Position numbers and translations under genes: made by a program
NCBI GenBank assembly: GCA_913062925.1
Contig: CAJXWJ010000004.1
Span: 28,703 to 92,702 of the forward strand
Direction of reading: 5' to 3'
Length of the DNA stretch: 64,000 bases
Origin: an uncultured Pseudorhodobacter sp.
Lineage (GTDB): Bacteria; Pseudomonadota; Alphaproteobacteria; Rhodobacterales; Rhodobacteraceae
In this document: positions 8,382-17,685 of the stretch, piece after piece
Layout of the letters: each line of letters begins with the position of its first letter
Position numbering within the stretch: the first letter of the stretch is position 1
Notes under the pieces: generated by a model
The model's database searches: none
Seen by the model: only the letters and a program-made list of their open reading frames with translations
What the model was told of the DNA's origin: nothing

Positions 8382-9578
8382 ATGCTGCTGACCAATGCCC
8401 TTGCCCGCAGGCTGTTCCTGCACCGCCATCTGTTGGCAGAGCCTCCGCTTGGCGCGGGCTCTGGTCAGGCGCTGGCCGATCTGATCTCGCAGCTGGGCTT
8501 TGTGCAGGTTGACAGCATCAACACCCTGGCCCGCGCGCATCACATGATCTTGTTCAGCCGGCGGCAGACTTACCGGCCCGAGGCGTTAAAGCCGCTGCTG
8601 GAAGACCAGCGCCAGCTGTGGGAGCATTGGACGCATGACGCCTCGATCATCCCGATAGCGCTGCATCCGCTGTGGCAGCACCGCTTTGCCCGCGATGCCG
8701 AACGGCTGCGCGGCTCTTGGAAGGCTTGGTTCCGCGACGGCTATGAGGCGCAGTTCGACACGATCCTAGATCGGATTGCCCGCGATGGTCCGGTAACCTC
8801 GACCGATGTTGGTCAAGGCGAGGCGCGCGGCAAAGGCGGCTGGTGGGATTGGCACCCCAGCAAAACCGCGCTGGAATGGCTGTGGCGCACTGGGCAATTG
8901 GCGATCACCCGGCGCGACGGCTTCCAGAAGGTCTATGATCTGACCGAAAGGGTGATCCCGCAGGCGCATCGCTTGGACAGCCCCGACGAAGCCGCCATGG
9001 TCGATTGGGCCTGTTGCTCGGCGCTGGATCATCTGGGATTTGCCGATGCGAAAGAGCTGCGCGGCTATTGGCACTGCCTGCGGCCTGACGAGGTGAAGAC
9101 TTGGCTGAAATCCGCCCTTGCGCGCGGCGAGATCACCGAGATCGAGGTCGAAGGCGCAGATCTGTCGCGCAAACGCAGCTATGCGCGCCCCGATGTGCTG
9201 GCCGATGCCAGCCTTGCCCCCGAGCCAAGCCCGCGTCTACGGCTGCTTTCGCCCTTTGATCCAGCCCTGCGCGACCGCGATCGGGCCGAGTTTCTGTTCG
9301 GCTTTCACTACCGCATCGAGGTTTTCGTGCCAGAGCCAAAGCGGATCTACGGCTATTATGTCTTTCCCATTCTGGAAGCCGACAGGCTGGTTGGCCGCAT
9401 CGACGTCAAGGCGTTTCGGGCTGAAAACACCCTGCGGATCAAGGCGCTTTGGCCCGAGCGCGGCGTGAAATTTGGCGCAGGCCGGCTGCGGAAACTTGAA
9501 GCCGAGCTGCAACGCTGGGCGGCGTTTTCGGGCTGTGATCGGGTCGACTATCAGCCGGGTTGGCTGCGCGAGGGCTAG
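8382..9578 (+). CDS. ycaQ: YcaQ/AlkX-type DNA glycosylase (winged-helix, crosslink repair family)
   Basis: A 398-residue member of the HTH_42 (DUF1006) family. E. coli YcaQ (AlkX) is a glycosylase that unhooks interstrand crosslinks and excises bulky alkyl adducts. The catalytic Q-x-D motif is visible as F-V-Q-V-D-S-I near residue 45, followed by the family's A-R-A-H-H-M-I-L-F-S-R. The W-E-H-W-T-H-D-A-S segment near 83-92 and the W-W-D-W-H-P-S-K-T-A-L-E-W-L-W motif near 165-180 are also typical. The tandem winged helices cover the first two-thirds and a beta domain closes the protein. The ATG at 8382 is chosen over a TTG two codons upstream. Confidence 0.85.
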   Translation: MLLTNALARRLFLHRHLLAEPPLGAGSGQALADLISQLGFVQVDSINTLARAHHMILFSRRQTYRPEALKPLLEDQRQLWEHWTHDASIIPIALHPLWQHRFARDAERLRGSWKAWFRDGYEAQFDTILDRIARDGPVTSTDVGQGEARGKGGWWDWHPSKTALEWLWRTGQLAITRRDGFQKVYDLTERVIPQAHRLDSPDEAAMVDWACCSALDHLGFADAKELRGYWHCLRPDEVKTWLKSALARGEITEIEVEGADLSRKRSYARPDVLADASLAPEPSPRLRLLSPFDPALRDRDRAEFLFGFHYRIEVFVPEPKRIYGYYVFPILEADRLVGRIDVKAFRAENTLRIKALWPERGVKFGAGRLRKLEAELQRWAAFSGCDRVDYQPGWLREG

Positions 9579-9603
9579 GCCCGCGCAGCCCGGACTTGCA
9601 GAC

Positions 9604-11217
9604 CTATTGCAAAACCTTGCCCTCGGGCCATGTCAGCTTTTGTGACAGGGTGATCTGCTGTCTCACACCAGCAGCCAAGTCAAACTGCCACGACAGAATG
9701 CCACGCTGGCCGTCAAAATCGGTCTCGCTTGGGGCAGGGTCGGCGGTAAAGCTGATCTTCAGATCCTCTTGTTCGGAATAGGGAATTTGGTCCAACACCC
9801 GCAGCGACCAAGCCTCAGCCGTCAGGTTTTCCACCGTCAGCACTGCGGTTTCTTCTTGCTGCGTCGAGGTCGAAATAAAGCCGCGATCCCCCGTGCTGCG
9901 CTCTGGCATCGAGCGTTTCAGCCGCAGCCCTTCAATCGCGCCAAAGCCGATCTCGGCCTTGGCCCCCGCGGCCAGACCGGCAAATTGCACCGACCCCACC
10001 AGCGCGCTGTCGCGATAAAGCGAGGCTGTGCCGGGCAGCAATATCTCGGGGCTGTCGTTGGTCAATGTCGCCAGCAAAAACGCGCTGCGGTCGCGCGACG
10101 GCACGGCGCGCGCCTCGATGTCAGGCGTCATCGTCAGGCTGTCCAAGGCAAGGCGCAGGTTTTCAACGCCCGAGGCCACTGCAACCGCGCTGGGGTAATG
10201 ATAGACCACGGTTTCGCCCTGAAGCATCGGCACAGCGGTCAGCGTCATGCCAACCTGCTTTGCCATCGGGGCGGCATCGGCAACCATGGCTTCGCTGCGG
10301 GTCGCATAAACCGGCGGCGCGTCGGTTGCAGGATCAAACACCTGTCGCAAATCGGGCCAAAGCGTCGAGGGGTCCGACTGCGCCGAGGGCTGCGCGGTGG
10401 ACAGGGTCAGATCAACGCCCGCCCAATCTTCGCCGGAATATTGGCTGACCAATACGCCGCGATCTATTCGCAGGCTTGCCGCTTTGCGGTCCAGCGTCAT
10501 GTCATAGACCGGCGACCAAGTGGCGTTTTGGATGAAATGGCTGACGGTCAGATGCGCCTCGCCCGCCGCAGGCGCGTCGATGGCGACCGAAAGCGCGGTG
10601 TAATCGCTGTCACGCTGTGACAGCGCTGCACGGGCTGCGATTGCGGCGTCTAGCAGCTGTTGCGCGGCCTCTGCTGCGGTTTGTGCGGGCGGCAGATCGG
10701 CGGCGGCGGCAAGGGCCGCTTGCCGCGCGGCAAGGGTCTGCGCGCCCACACTCTGCGTCAGCGCGGTCAGGCTTTCGACCGTCAGCGCAGCGCCTTCGGG
10801 CCGCAGGGCTGCAAGAAAGGCCAGCTGTGCTTGCGCGGCCTCGACACGGGCGTCGATGGCGGCAACGGCGGCTTGCGCGTCGCGCAGCGCTGCCTTTGCC
10901 GCCGTCACATCGGCTGTGGCGGCCAAAAGCGCTGGCGTCTTTGCATCTGATCGCGGCGGCAGACGGTCGGTTCGCAGCGCAAAGGCCCCCAGCGCCAGAT
11001 CGGGCGAGGTCAGCCGGATCAGGTTAGGCTCGGTGCCCGCGGGCAGATCGGTGATCAAAAGATCATGCGTCCCCGCCGGAGCGTTAAAGCTGACCACGCG
11101 CGTCACCTGCGCGCCTTGGGGGTAAAGCGTGACAGCCGTGATCTGGCTTTTGGCAAGGATGGTATCGGCCAAAGCGGGGCAGGGCAGTAAAAGCGCAAGC
11201 GTCACAATGCGGTGCAT
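9604..11217 (-). CDS. DUF4139 domain exported protein (mucoidy inhibitor A-like)
   Basis: A 537-residue secreted or periplasmic protein of unknown function. It has a signal peptide (1-17, ending P-A-L-A), then the DUF4140-type N-terminal beta domain that includes V-T-L-Y-P-Q-G-A-Q-V-T-R. An Ala-rich coiled-coil region follows at about 95-200, then a C-terminal DUF4139 beta domain beginning near V-S-H-F-I-Q-N-A-T-W-S-P-V-Y-D. This is the architecture of the MuiA-like family. The frame is open back to 11532 (642 codons), but the ATG at 11217 has a perfect AGGAGG and starts the signal peptide, so the upstream part is an artefact antisense to the aminotransferase gene. Confidence 0.85.
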   Translation of the reverse strand: MHRIVTLALLLPCPALADTILAKSQITAVTLYPQGAQVTRVVSFNAPAGTHDLLITDLPAGTEPNLIRLTSPDLALGAFALRTDRLPPRSDAKTPALLAATADVTAAKAALRDAQAAVAAIDARVEAAQAQLAFLAALRPEGAALTVESLTALTQSVGAQTLAARQAALAAAADLPPAQTAAEAAQQLLDAAIAARAALSQRDSDYTALSVAIDAPAAGEAHLTVSHFIQNATWSPVYDMTLDRKAASLRIDRGVLVSQYSGEDWAGVDLTLSTAQPSAQSDPSTLWPDLRQVFDPATDAPPVYATRSEAMVADAAPMAKQVGMTLTAVPMLQGETVVYHYPSAVAVASGVENLRLALDSLTMTPDIEARAVPSRDRSAFLLATLTNDSPEILLPGTASLYRDSALVGSVQFAGLAAGAKAEIGFGAIEGLRLKRSMPERSTGDRGFISTSTQQEETAVLTVENLTAEAWSLRVLDQIPYSEQEDLKISFTADPAPSETDFDGQRGILSWQFDLAAGVRQQITLSQKLTWPEGKVLQ

Positions 11218-11334
11218 AAAAGCCTCCTGACTATACCGCAAACCTAGTTGCGCCCTGGGGCCTTTGACAAGCAATCTGCGGGCTTGCAGGCGAAGAAGCG
11301 CGCGGCCTAAGCTGCCGCGAAAAGGAAGACCGAC

Positions 11335-12669
11335 ATGAACAGCCCGACACCTTCGAATTTGAAATCGACCGCAGCCCTGCCCAAGGTGGTGCGCGCAAAG
11401 GGCAGCTATCTTTGGGATGCCGAGGGGCGGCAGTATATTGACGGCTCGGGCGGGCCAGCGGTCTATTGTCTGGGCCATGCCAATGAAGAGGTCAACGCGG
11501 CGGTCATGGCGCAGATGGGCGCGATTGCGCATGGCTATCGCTATAACTTCACCACCGATGCGCTAGAGGAATTGACCGAGATCATCCGCAGCCATTGTGG
11601 CGGCACGCTGCGCGAGATGGTCTATGTCACCGGAGGCTCAGAGGCAGTGGAAAGCTGTCTGAAGATCGCCTTGCAGTATCAAACCGCGATTGGGCAGAAA
11701 TCGCGGCGCAGGTTCATCTCGCGGCAGCGGTCTTGGCATGGCAACACGCTGGGCGCGCTGGGGGTTTCGGGCTTTGAAGAGCGCACCCGCGCCTATGAGG
11801 GGGCCTTTATCCCCTCGATCAAACTCTCGCCCGCCAATGACTATCGCCCGATTGCAGGCCGAGGCACATTGGCCGAACGCGGCGCAGCCGAGCTTGAGGC
11901 CGCCATTCTTGCCGCGGGGGCCGAGACGATTGCCGCCTTTATCTTTGAACCCGTGGTCGGGGCCGCTGGGGGCTGTGTGCCTGCACCAGAAGGCTACGCG
12001 GCGCTGGTGCGCGCGGTCTGCGACCGCCACGGCGTCTTGATGATTGCAGACGAGGTGATGTGTGGCGCGGGCCGCACCGGCCCGTGGCGGGCGCTGGCGC
12101 ATGATGGCGTTGAACCCGATCTGATGTCGGTCGCCAAGGGTCTGGCTGCGGGCTATATGCCGCTGGGGGCCGCGATTTGCACCACCAAGGTGTGGCAGGC
12201 CATTCGCGCCGTCGATGGCGCCTTTGGCACCGGACACACCTTTACCGGCCATACCGCAGCCTGTGCGGCAGGCGTCGCCGTGCAGCGGATCGTCGCGCGT
12301 GAAGGGCTTTTGGCGCGGGTCACGGCACAGGGGCCGCAGCTGATGGCCGATTGGGCCACCGCTTTGGCGGGGGTCGAGGCGGTGGGCGATATTCGCGGCC
12401 GTGGCCATTTCATCGCCGCCGAACTGGTCGCCGACCCTGTCACCAAGACCCCTTTCCCCGCCGAGCGCAAGCTGTTCATGAAGGTGCGCGCGCAGGCGAT
12501 GGCAAATGGGCTGATCTGCTATCCGGTGGGCGGCAATGTCGATGGCAGCAACGGCGATATCGTGATCCTTGCCCCGCCCTATAATGCCACCCAGGCCGAG
12601 CTGGACGAGATCATCGACAAGGCCGCAACCTCGATCAAACAGGTGCTGCGGGCCGAAGGTTTGGCATAA
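11335..12669 (+). CDS. Class III pyridoxal-phosphate aminotransferase
   Basis: A 444-residue fold-type I transaminase. The PLP-binding lysine is in S-V-A-K-G-L-A-A-G-Y-M-P-L-G near residue 270. The cofactor Asp lies in V-L-M-I-A-D-E-V-M-C-G-A-G-R-T-G, and G-G-S-E-A-V-E-S is the phosphate-binding turn. Class III enzymes move amino groups from omega-amino acids, diamines or amino alcohols; the substrate is not deducible here. The start follows AAGGAAG. An ATP-grasp gene lies 83 nt downstream on the same strand, so a joint amine/amide pathway is conceivable but unproven. Confidence 0.88.
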   Translation: MNSPTPSNLKSTAALPKVVRAKGSYLWDAEGRQYIDGSGGPAVYCLGHANEEVNAAVMAQMGAIAHGYRYNFTTDALEELTEIIRSHCGGTLREMVYVTGGSEAVESCLKIALQYQTAIGQKSRRRFISRQRSWHGNTLGALGVSGFEERTRAYEGAFIPSIKLSPANDYRPIAGRGTLAERGAAELEAAILAAGAETIAAFIFEPVVGAAGGCVPAPEGYAALVRAVCDRHGVLMIADEVMCGAGRTGPWRALAHDGVEPDLMSVAKGLAAGYMPLGAAICTTKVWQAIRAVDGAFGTGHTFTGHTAACAAGVAVQRIVAREGLLARVTAQGPQLMADWATALAGVEAVGDIRGRGHFIAAELVADPVTKTPFPAERKLFMKVRAQAMANGLICYPVGGNVDGSNGDIVILAPPYNATQAELDEIIDKAATSIKQVLRAEGLA

Positions 12670-12752
12670 GGAAAAGGGGCACAGGGAACGGAATCTTTAG
12701 GAATCAGCGCTAAAGCTTTGCAAAAGCCAGACTGGAATTGCAAAGGAATGCG

Positions 12753-13985
12753 ATGCGCCTGACCCAGCCCGCCCTCTGCCCCGATCCGCCGCAGTGGCGC
12801 GATAATATTCCCACCTCGATGGGTTATGCCGAGATTGTGCATCGCGCCTATGCGGGCGAAAACCTGACGCAGCTGACCGCCGATTTGGTGTCGCAGGTCA
12901 CTGGCCCCGTGGTGGATGCGGGCGCGCTACTTGATCTTTCGACCGTATTGCATCTGCAAGGCGGTGCGCTGGCGGCCGAGGGGGCGGTGATGCAGGCCCA
13001 TGCTTTGCAGATCAGCCGCAGCTTTCAGATCCTGCATGGCAGCGGTCTGGGGCCGCGGATTCTGGCCTTTGTTACTGCGGGCGACTTCATGGCCAATACG
13101 CCGTTGGATTTTCTGCTGCGCGGGTCAGATGCAGTGCTGATCTTGCACTTTGTCGATGCCAATCTTTTTGCGTTGCATGATCTTCCGCCTCATGACCTGG
13201 CCTTTGTCGCCATTGGTGAAAGCCCCGAAAACGCGATGATTTTGCAGAAACTGGGCCAGCTGTTAAAGAATTGGGGCGGCCCAATTTTCAACAGCGCAAC
13301 CGAGGTGATTGCCAGCCTAAGCCGCGATTCTGTCAGCGCGGTTCTGGCGGCAGAAGCTTCGATCTATGCACCGCCAACGCTGCGGATGTCGCAGCGTGAT
13401 CTGGTGGCGCAGGTGATGGGCGAAGACCGCGCGGCTTTGAAGTTTCCACTGCTGCTGCGCCCGATTGGCAGCCATGCAGGCGCAGGTCTGTGCAAGATCG
13501 ACACCCTTAGCGCTTTGGCGGCGTGGCTACGCCACTCTGACGATGCCGAAGTCTATCTCGCCCCCTTTGTCGATTATCGCGGTGCGGATGGATTTTACAG
13601 CAAGGCGCGCGTGGTACAGGTTTGCGGCAAACCTTTTGCAAGCCATCTGGCGCGGTCGCAAAACTGGATGGTGCATTACCTGAACGCCGATATGGCGGCA
13701 AATCCAGACCGCCGATCGGCAGAGGCCGATTGGATGGCGCATTTCGACCAAGACTTTGCCCAGCGCCACGCAGAGGCCTTTGCTGCGCTGCACCGGATCT
13801 TTGGCCTTGATTATTTCGGCATTGATTGCGCCGAACTGCCCGATGGCAGGCTTTTGATTTTCGAGGTGGATGTAGCGATGATCGTGCACGACATGGATGA
13901 CGAAACCGTCTTCCCCTATAAAAAACCCGCGATGCAAAAGCTGTTTGCGGGGTTTCTACAAGCGGTCACCGCGGCCTGCCGCTAA
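12753..13985 (+). CDS. ATP-grasp domain protein (RimK-like), function unknown
   Basis: A 410-residue protein. The N-terminal third (about 20-90) is helical and resembles a degenerate TPR segment. The remainder fits an ATP-grasp fold: a Rossmann-like part around 95-170, then F-P-L-L-L-R-P-I-G-S-H-A-G-A-G-L with the nucleotide-binding Arg and Gly loop, and a C-terminal F-G-I-D-C-A-E-L-P-D-G-R-L-L-I-F-E-V-D metal site. The usual terminal E-x-N of ATP-grasp ligases reads E-V-D here. Such enzymes join a carboxylate to an amine. The ATG at 12753 follows AAGGA. It follows an aminotransferase gene and ends in a strong terminator. Confidence 0.7.
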   Translation: MRLTQPALCPDPPQWRDNIPTSMGYAEIVHRAYAGENLTQLTADLVSQVTGPVVDAGALLDLSTVLHLQGGALAAEGAVMQAHALQISRSFQILHGSGLGPRILAFVTAGDFMANTPLDFLLRGSDAVLILHFVDANLFALHDLPPHDLAFVAIGESPENAMILQKLGQLLKNWGGPIFNSATEVIASLSRDSVSAVLAAEASIYAPPTLRMSQRDLVAQVMGEDRAALKFPLLLRPIGSHAGAGLCKIDTLSALAAWLRHSDDAEVYLAPFVDYRGADGFYSKARVVQVCGKPFASHLARSQNWMVHYLNADMAANPDRRSAEADWMAHFDQDFAQRHAEAFAALHRIFGLDYFGIDCAELPDGRLLIFEVDVAMIVHDMDDETVFPYKKPAMQKLFAGFLQAVTAACR

Positions 13986-13986
13986 G

Positions 13987-14017
13987 AAAAAACCCCGCCG
14001 GCTCAGGCGGGGTTTTT
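13987..14017. terminator. Bidirectional rho-independent terminator
   Basis: Stem CCCCGCC (13993-13999) and GGCGGGG (14006-14012), flanked by six As on the left and five Ts on the right, so it works in both directions. It separates the convergent ATP-grasp gene (+) and asd (-). Confidence 0.9.
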
Positions 14018-14023
14018 GACAGT

Positions 14024-15046
14024 TCAGCCTTTTTTCAGGCAGCGCTGGCCCAGCACTTCGGCGATTTGCACCGCGTTCAGCGCAGCGCCCTTGCGCAGGT
14101 TGTCCGAGACGCACCACAGGTTGATGCCGTTATCAATCGTGCTGTCCTGACGGATGCGGCTGATATAGGTGGCATAATCGCCAACGCATTCGATCGGCGT
14201 GATGTAGCCGCCGTTTTCGCGCTTATCGATCACCATGATGCCGGGGGCTTCGCGCAGAATGTCGCGGGCCTCGTGTTCATCAAGGAACTCTTCAAACTCG
14301 ATATTGATCGATTCCGAATGGCCGACAAACACCGGAACCCGCACGCAGGTCGCAGTGATCTTGATCGACTTGTCCAAGATCTTTTTGGTCTCGGCGACCA
14401 TCTTCCATTCTTCTTTGGTCGAACCATCGTCCAAGAACACATCGATATGCGGAATCACGTTGAAGGCGATTTGCTTGGTGAACTTGACCGGTGGCTTGCT
14501 GTCGGTCGGGTTGTAGATCGACTTGGTCTGATCCCAAAGCTCGTCGATCCCCTCTTTGCCAGCGCCCGAAACCGACTGATAGGTCGAGACGACAACGCGC
14601 TTGATGCGGGCGCGGTCATGCAGCGGCTTCAGCGCCACAACCATCTGCGCGGTCGAGCAGTTGGGGTTGGCGATGATCATTTTCTTGGTATAGCCGTAGA
14701 TCGCATCGGCATTCACCTCTGGCACGATCAAAGGCACATCGGCGTCATAGCGGTAAAGCGACGAGTTATCGATGACAACGCAGCCCGCAGCCGCAGCCTT
14801 GGGGGCGTAAATCTTGGTGGCATCCGACCCCACGGCGAACAAAGCAATGTCCCAGCCGGTGAAATCAAAGGTGTCAAGATCCTTGGTCTTCAAGGTCTTA
14901 TCGCCAAAGCTGATCTCAGTGCCCAGCGATTTTCGTGACGCCAAAGCGACGATTTCATCAACTGGGAACTCGCGCTCGGCGAGGATATTCAGCATTTCGC
15001 GGCCCACGTTACCCGTGGCACCCGCGACGACGACCTTATAGCCCAT
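14024..15046 (-). CDS. asd: Aspartate-semialdehyde dehydrogenase
   Basis: Reduces aspartyl phosphate to aspartate semialdehyde with NADPH. This is the branch point to lysine/diaminopimelate, threonine and methionine. The product is 340 residues: the NADP-binding G-A-T-G-N-V-G near residues 8-14, S-R-K-S in the coenzyme-specificity loop, the catalytic Cys in N-P-N-C-S-T near 130, and the His/Arg segment R-V-P-V-F-V-G-H-S-E near 240. The ATG at 15046 has AGGAG upstream; the frame remains open to 15145 without support. The bidirectional terminator lies just past the stop. Two MFS genes lie upstream on the same strand across a 100-bp gap. Confidence 0.96.
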   Translation of the reverse strand: MGYKVVVAGATGNVGREMLNILAEREFPVDEIVALASRKSLGTEISFGDKTLKTKDLDTFDFTGWDIALFAVGSDATKIYAPKAAAAGCVVIDNSSLYRYDADVPLIVPEVNADAIYGYTKKMIIANPNCSTAQMVVALKPLHDRARIKRVVVSTYQSVSGAGKEGIDELWDQTKSIYNPTDSKPPVKFTKQIAFNVIPHIDVFLDDGSTKEEWKMVAETKKILDKSIKITATCVRVPVFVGHSESINIEFEEFLDEHEARDILREAPGIMVIDKRENGGYITPIECVGDYATYISRIRQDSTIDNGINLWCVSDNLRKGAALNAVQIAEVLGQRCLKKG

Positions 15047-15145
15047 CGGGGTTCTCCTATAATTGTCTTTGACCATCAAAGACGAGGCGCTGTTAGCGCA
15101 AGGCGCAGCCCGTGGAAAGCGGATTCGGCGCGCCACCGCCCGCAA

Positions 15146-16306
15146 TCAGTCGGTGCGATCCTTTGACCACAGATAGGCGGTCAGACCCAAAGCAACAAGG
15201 CCCGCATAGGCCAGCATGATGCCGATATAGGGCACATTCGGCGGCGCAGGGGTCAGGGCGGCGTGCAGATGCCCGGTCGCATATTGCATCACCCCCGTGG
15301 TGCCGATGCCAAACAGGTTAATCAGCGTCACGCCCCGCCCGGTCAGATGCGCCGGTAAAAACGCCCGCCCATGCGCCATGACCATCGGAAACGAGGCGCC
15401 AAACAGCCCAATCGCGGGCAAAAGCAGCAAAGGCTGGGTTTCAGGAAAGGCGGCAATGGTCAGCAAACAGGCCAAGACAATGGCATTTCCACCAAAAATC
15501 AGCCCCTTACGGGTGCCAAAGATCCGCTCAAGCGGGCCATAGGCGAAATTGCCCGCAACCATCGCCAAGCCCATCACCAAAGTCACCCGCCCAATCTCTG
15601 CGCGATCTGCGTCGAAGACATCGCTCAGATAGGGCCCCGCCCAAAGCCCGCGCAGACCCGCAGCCGGCGCATAGCAAGCCGCCATCATCAGAAAAATCGG
15701 CCAAAGTGCTGGCGTCCGCAACAGATCAAACACCGAACCTTTGTGCCCGGTTTGGCTGCGCGCGGGGTCGCGCACAAAAATCAGCACGGCAAGGGCGGTC
15801 AGCAGGGTCAGCGCCGCCAAGACCCAGATCGTGCCGCGCCAGCCCAACAGATCGACCGCCGCCGACAAAGGCAACGAGGCCGCGATATTGCCCAGCGAGC
15901 CGATGCCAATCACCATCCCCGCCAAAGTGCCAAAAGCGCTTGGCGGGTAAAGCCGCGCAAACAGGAAATAGGCCGCCATCAGCACTGGCGCACAGCCCGC
16001 CCCGATCAGCACCATCGCATAGACAATCGCATTGGGCCCGGTGGCCGAGGCAAAAATCGCCGCCCCCACCGCCCCCACTGCCAAAAGGCCCGAGGTGGTA
16101 AGCCTTGGCCCAATCCGGTCCAGCGCGGCCCCCACCGGCAGCTGCATCAGCGCAAAGGCCAAAAACCAATAGCCCGAAGCCGTCGCCAAAATCTCGGGCG
16201 TCGCCCCCAGATCGCTGGCCAAAACCGGGCTGAGCACCGCCAAAAAGGCGCGGTAGAATTGGCTTAAGACATAGCCTGCGATCAGGGCAATCAATCCGGC
16301 CTTCAT
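15146..16306 (-). CDS. MFS transporter (second of a coupled pair)
   Basis: A 386-residue inner-membrane protein with about 12 hydrophobic segments. The major-facilitator loop 2-3 signature is recognisable as G-A-A-L-D-R-I-G-P-R-L near residue 60. The central loop with R-D-P-A-R-S-Q is around residue 190. The substrate is unknown; nitrate/cyanate-type MFS proteins have a similar layout, but nothing in the sequence fixes this. Its ATG overlaps the stop of the preceding MFS gene (ATGA at 16303-16306), so the two are translationally coupled. The frame is open to 16387, but that part is antisense-like. Confidence 0.85.
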   Translation of the reverse strand: MKAGLIALIAGYVLSQFYRAFLAVLSPVLASDLGATPEILATASGYWFLAFALMQLPVGAALDRIGPRLTTSGLLAVGAVGAAIFASATGPNAIVYAMVLIGAGCAPVLMAAYFLFARLYPPSAFGTLAGMVIGIGSLGNIAASLPLSAAVDLLGWRGTIWVLAALTLLTALAVLIFVRDPARSQTGHKGSVFDLLRTPALWPIFLMMAACYAPAAGLRGLWAGPYLSDVFDADRAEIGRVTLVMGLAMVAGNFAYGPLERIFGTRKGLIFGGNAIVLACLLTIAAFPETQPLLLLPAIGLFGASFPMVMAHGRAFLPAHLTGRGVTLINLFGIGTTGVMQYATGHLHAALTPAPPNVPYIGIMLAYAGLVALGLTAYLWSKDRTD

Positions 16307-17547
16307 GCGGCTTGCCCCATCAACGGCTTTTCGCGGATCGGCAGATGCACCAGCGCCGAAAACGCACCAACGCCAACGCCGATCCACCAGACCGTGGTAT
16401 AGCCGCCGGTCAGATCATAAAGCTTACCCCCCAGCCAAACCCCGAAAAAGCTGCCGATCTGGTGGCTTAGAAACACAAAGCCGTAAAGCGTGCCCATATA
16501 GCGCAGCCCGTAGATATGCGCGACCAGACCCGAGGTCAGCGGCACCGTCGCCAGCCACAAAGCCCCCATGCTCAGCGAAAACGCCAGCACGGTAAAGGGC
16601 GTCATCGGCAGCAGAATAAAGGTGGCGGCAATCACCGTGCGCGCAGCGTAAATCCCCGCCAGCAGGTATTTCTTGGAATAGCGCTTGCCCAGCCAGCCCG
16701 CGTAAATGCTGCCGCCGATATTGGCCAAACCAATCACCGAAATCGCAATCGCCCCCAGCGCCGAGGTCGAGGTGATGCCAATCCCCGCAAGCAAGCCATT
16801 GGCCGAAATCGGGCCGCATTTTTCCGTCACAAAGGCAGGAAAATGCGCGGTCAGAAACGCAAGCTGATAGCCGCAAGAGAAAAAGCCCAGAAAAATCATC
16901 GTGTAAGACGGGTCTTTAAAGGCGCGCTTCAGCACGGTGCCCAGCGATTCCTCAAGCTCTTGCTTGCTGGCCACGCTTGGGCTGCGCAGAAACGGCAGGG
17001 CGGCAAGGGCGGCAATAATCACCACCGCAAAGATCAAAAAGGTGGTTTGCCACGGGTAAACCGCCAGCAGCCCCTCGGCCACAGGCGCGCCGAACACTTG
17101 GCCCGCAGAGCCCGCCGCCGTGGCAATGCCCAGCGCAAGGCTGCGGTTCTCGGCACTGGCCGCACGCCCGACGATGGCCAGAATAACCCCAAAGCCGGTG
17201 CCCGCGATGCCAAAGCCAACCAAGATTTCCAACAGCTGCATCTGCGCCGGCGTATGGGCAAAGGCCGTCAGCGCCAGACCAGAGGCATACAAAAACGCCC
17301 CCGCAACAATCGCGCGGCGGTCCCCCATCCGCTCGGCAATCGCGCCAAAAATCGGCTGGCCAAAGCCCCAAGCAAGGTTCTGAATGGCAATCGCAAGCGA
17401 GAAATCCGAGCGGGCCCAGTTAAACTCGGTCGCAATCGGGATCTGAAACACGCCAAAGCTTGCACGAATGGCAAAGTTGAACATCAAGATCACACAGCCG
17501 GCGATCAAAACCGGGGTGAAAATCGCGACTTTTTGGGTGGATGTCAT
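16303..17547 (-). CDS. MFS transporter (first of a coupled pair, OFA-like)
   Basis: A 414-residue, 12-helix major facilitator protein. The loop after helix 2 has G-A-I-A-E-R-M-G-D-R-R, the classic MFS motif. The N-terminal half, with F-A-I-R-A-S-F-G-V-F-Q-I-P and the pattern W-A-R-S-D-F-S-L-A, resembles monocarboxylate/oxalate-formate antiporter-type MFS proteins. The substrate is not known. The ATG at 17547 follows GGAG and comes after non-coding-looking frame extension to 17595. The downstream MFS gene overlaps by 4 nt. Two coupled MFS genes may form a heteromeric or paired exporter, or merely share regulation (inference). Confidence 0.85.
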   Translation of the reverse strand: MTSTQKVAIFTPVLIAGCVILMFNFAIRASFGVFQIPIATEFNWARSDFSLAIAIQNLAWGFGQPIFGAIAERMGDRRAIVAGAFLYASGLALTAFAHTPAQMQLLEILVGFGIAGTGFGVILAIVGRAASAENRSLALGIATAAGSAGQVFGAPVAEGLLAVYPWQTTFLIFAVVIIAALAALPFLRSPSVASKQELEESLGTVLKRAFKDPSYTMIFLGFFSCGYQLAFLTAHFPAFVTEKCGPISANGLLAGIGITSTSALGAIAISVIGLANIGGSIYAGWLGKRYSKKYLLAGIYAARTVIAATFILLPMTPFTVLAFSLSMGALWLATVPLTSGLVAHIYGLRYMGTLYGFVFLSHQIGSFFGVWLGGKLYDLTGGYTTVWWIGVGVGAFSALVHLPIREKPLMGQAA

Positions 17548-17685
17548 GGCAAGCTCCTGCAACGCGACAGGGTTAGCGGAAGCCTTGACCCGCACAAAGC
17601 GCTAAATTGTGTCTGTTACAAACGAAGCCCCTTTGCAGCGCGCCCAAAGCGCTTTAAATTCGCGAAAACAGCTAGGGAGCAGGCG

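Noticed and set aside
11218..11532. N-terminal extension of the DUF4139 protein
   Set aside because: Antisense to the aminotransferase gene; the signal peptide and AGGAGG place the start at 11217.
16516..17685. Upstream extension of the alpha-glucosidase frame (a 923-codon open frame)
   Set aside because: Antisense to the MFS gene, Arg/Gln/Lys-rich low-complexity translation, while the ATG at 17686 has GGGAG and begins the GH13 domain.
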